A stretch of DNA of 38,165 nt, from the NCBI GenBank assembly GCA_013368795.1, contig JABFXX010000535.1, positions 1 to 38,165 on the forward strand, given 5' to 3'. Under the pieces are notes generated by a model, which made no database searches, was not told where the DNA came from, and worked only from the letters and a program-made list of their open reading frames with translations. The stretch is from Kofleriaceae bacterium (GTDB lineage: Bacteria; Myxococcota_A; Polyangia; Haliangiales; Haliangiaceae). A program made the translations under genes and the position numbers. Positions 36,936 to 38,165 of the stretch are shown piece after piece (the first letter of the stretch is position 1; each line of letters opens with the position of its first letter).

Positions 36936-37214
36936 CTAGCGCTCGGGATCGTCGAACTCGTCGGTCGTGCGCGGTGCCGCGGCCAGCTGTTCATCGAGCG
37001 ACTGTCGGTAACGGATACACCCTCGCAGGAACTGCGGCCACGCCGGTACGGAGGGCTGCGGATCACTGCGCTCGGGCAAGAGCCCCCACAGCTTCGGGTG
37101 GTGCCAGCAGAGCTCGTGCCCCGTGCTGTCGCGGTGGTCGCGAATGCCTGCGCGGAGCTTCTTCACCTCTGCGATCAGCTGCTCGCGCGTCAGCGCGTCG
37201 AGATCGTCGTCCAT
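36936..37214 (-). CDS. small conserved protein of unknown function
   Basis: The product is 92 residues. A helical N-terminus (LDALTREQLIAEVKKLRAGI) is followed by RDHRDSTGHELCWHHPKLWG, then LLPE and later PAWPQFLRGCIRYRQSLDEQ. The segment HELCWHHPKLWGLLPE with two Trp and three His is distinctive; I recall similar short proteins in many bacteria, none with a defined function. H-x(4)-HH and the Cys could bind a metal. It is flanked by the GMC gene (35 bp) and the cNMP-binding gene (18 bp), all on the minus strand, so it may be part of a longer transcript, but the gaps are not diagnostic. Confidence 0.65.
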   Translation of the reverse strand: MDDDLDALTREQLIAEVKKLRAGIRDHRDSTGHELCWHHPKLWGLLPERSDPQPSVPAWPQFLRGCIRYRQSLDEQLAAAPRTTDEFDDPER

Positions 37215-37232
37215 CGACGAGTATACGGCGCC

Positions 37233-38165
37233 CTACCCGCTGCGGCTCGCGAGCGGCGAGCGGTAGCTCGCGTCCTCGGCCTTGCGGGCACGCTCGCCGA
37301 GCGCGCGGCACACGGCGGAGGCGAGGCCGGGCACGTCGTCGACGAGCTCCTCGAAATCGACGCGCTCGAGCCGGATCATGCGCGCGCCACGTACGACCGC
37401 AACGTCCGTGGATGCCGCCGCGGGCGCGACGCACGCGAGCTCGTCGACGACCTCACCCTTGCCGATCCGGCGGTCGCCGACCGAGAGCTCGCCGTCCTCG
37501 ACGACGATCAGCGCGTCGATCGGATCACCCGCGGTGACGACGATCGAGCCCTCGCGTGCGGTCACCCAGCGTGCACGTTCGGCGACGTCGGCGAGCTGGC
37601 GCGTCGACAGCGAGGCGAGCAGCGGGACGCGGCCCAGGGCGATCAGTGTCTCGACGCGGCTCGGCATGTCGGTCGTTCCTTCCTCGACGTCGTCGTCGAC
37701 GGCTTCGGTCAAGCGGCGGAGTAGATCGGTCGCGCTGGCGGCGAGCGCCTCGGCTTGCGCGGCCTGCGCGATCGTGTCGCGATGTGCGCTGCGCCCGGCG
37801 GCGCCAAGCGTGTGGAGGACGAGTGCGCGCGCGAGGCGATCGCGGCCCGCGAGCTCTGCGCGGTTCGCGATATCGCGGCTCGGCAGCTCGATGCCAGCGC
37901 GCGCGAGGGCCGCTGCGCGATCGGCAGGCGTCAGATCGTCGACCGCCTCGACGAGGCGACCGACGAGCGCGCGCGGCAACGCGGCTTCGATGACCGCGAG
38001 TGCGCGTGCCCGCTCCTGCCCTGCGCGGGCGTGACGCCACGCGACCGCAGCACGTGCGATCGCGCGCGACCGCCGCTGCGCCGACACGAGCAGGAGCACG
38101 GTGTGGGCGATCTCGCGCAAGCGCTCCTCGAGGCGGCGCACGAGCAGCTCGTCGCCGGGCTCGCC
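37233..38165 (-). CDS. cyclic-nucleotide-binding-domain protein, C-terminal part
   Basis: The frame is open to the right edge of the window, so this is a partial gene of at least 310 codons; the GTG at 38141 is probably internal. About residues 1-165 of the visible part are helical and HEAT-like (LVRRLEERLREIAHTVLLLV, LARALVLHTLGAAGRSAHRD). A cNMP-binding beta-roll follows: LASLSTRQLADVAERARWVT, GSIVVTAGDPIDALIVVEDG, GELSVGDRRIGKGEVVDELA. The layout resembles myxobacterial ADP/ATP-carrier-like or MFS proteins that end with HEAT repeats and a cNMP domain, in which case the transporter lies outside the window. The roll's phosphate-binding cassette (usually FGExxL-x-RA) is weak, GKGEVVDELACVAPAAA, so nucleotide binding is not certain. 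Confidence 0.75.
   Translation of the reverse strand, partial: GEPGDELLVRRLEERLREIAHTVLLLVSAQRRSRAIARAAVAWRHARAGQERARALAVIEAALPRALVGRLVEAVDDLTPADRAAALARAGIELPSRDIANRAELAGRDRLARALVLHTLGAAGRSAHRDTIAQAAQAEALAASATDLLRRLTEAVDDDVEEGTTDMPSRVETLIALGRVPLLASLSTRQLADVAERARWVTAREGSIVVTAGDPIDALIVVEDGELSVGDRRIGKGEVVDELACVAPAAASTDVAVVRGARMIRLERVDFEELVDDVPGLASAVCRALGERARKAEDASYRSPLASRSG

Overview
The window looks like chromosomal DNA from a high-GC Gram-negative bacterium, most likely a myxobacterium (Myxococcota, perhaps Kofleriaceae/Haliangium-like). The reasons are very strong G/C preference at third codon positions, many lipoproteins with short signal peptides, thrombospondin type 3 calcium-binding repeats in a lipoprotein, several multi- or mono-heme lipoproteins, a transporter/cNMP-type protein and PAAR/spike genes. 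This placement is inference. No rRNA, tRNA, insertion sequence, phage integrase or CRISPR array was seen.

Layout. 1-788 (minus): a KefF/KefG-like quinone oxidoreductase coupled by a 4-base overlap to the start of a Kef-type K+/H+ antiporter cut by the window edge. 868-1359: a DoxX-like membrane protein. 1360-7582 (minus): a run of five genes, comprising a spike-like beta-repeat protein, a methyltransferase/His-rich/HExxH fusion, a B12-binding radical SAM protein, a Tat-exported DODA-type dioxygenase and a TSP3 lipoprotein. 7635-10082: a zinc-ribbon methyltransferase, then a repeat protein coupled to a PAAR tip protein, and a small zinc-ribbon protein. 10260-13966: a six-segment membrane repeat protein, a geranylgeranyl-reductase-like flavoprotein, an ECF sigma factor with a tiny overlapping ORF and a secreted protein, and a Pth2 peptidyl-tRNA hydrolase. 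13941-16375 (minus): an octaheme cytochrome c lipoprotein and a glutathione S-transferase. 16450-21163: an enolase-superfamily protein lacking its active-site residues, a helical protein, a trehalose-phosphatase/synthase fusion with reversed domain order, and a mono-heme lipoprotein. 21284-23941: a divergent pair, a 2-hydroxyacyl-CoA lyase (HACL2/ILVBL type) and a fatty-acid-hydroxylase-family membrane enzyme, which together suggest fatty-acid alpha-oxidation.

24979-33090 is almost entirely a plus-strand run of exported proteins. A four-gene operon (di-heme lipoprotein, mono-heme DUF1549/1592-like lipoprotein, Cys-rich lipoprotein, Tat-exported DUF1501-like protein) ends at a clear terminator. 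It is followed by a lipoprotein methyltransferase, a lipoprotein gene interrupted by one in-frame UGA, a secreted PEP-synthase/glucan-dikinase-like enzyme and another lipoprotein. 33085-38165 (minus) holds a VTT/DedA-like membrane protein, a three-gene overlapping operon (GMC oxidoreductase, Gfo/Idh/MocA dehydrogenase, two-fold-repeat membrane protein), a small conserved protein and the C-terminal part of a cNMP-binding protein.

The most interesting observation is the in-frame UGA at 30322-30324. The frame stays open and GC3-biased for another 126 codons. Eleven bases after the UGA lies a 17-base hairpin with a GGU loop, which is the spacing and size of the minimal bacterial SECIS element. 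It may be a new selenoprotein or a simple nonsense mutation; homologue alignment would decide. Other candidates for undescribed biology are the radical SAM plus methyltransferase-HExxH pair, the exported heme/DUF1501 operon, the exported dikinase, and the orphan PAAR/spike set.
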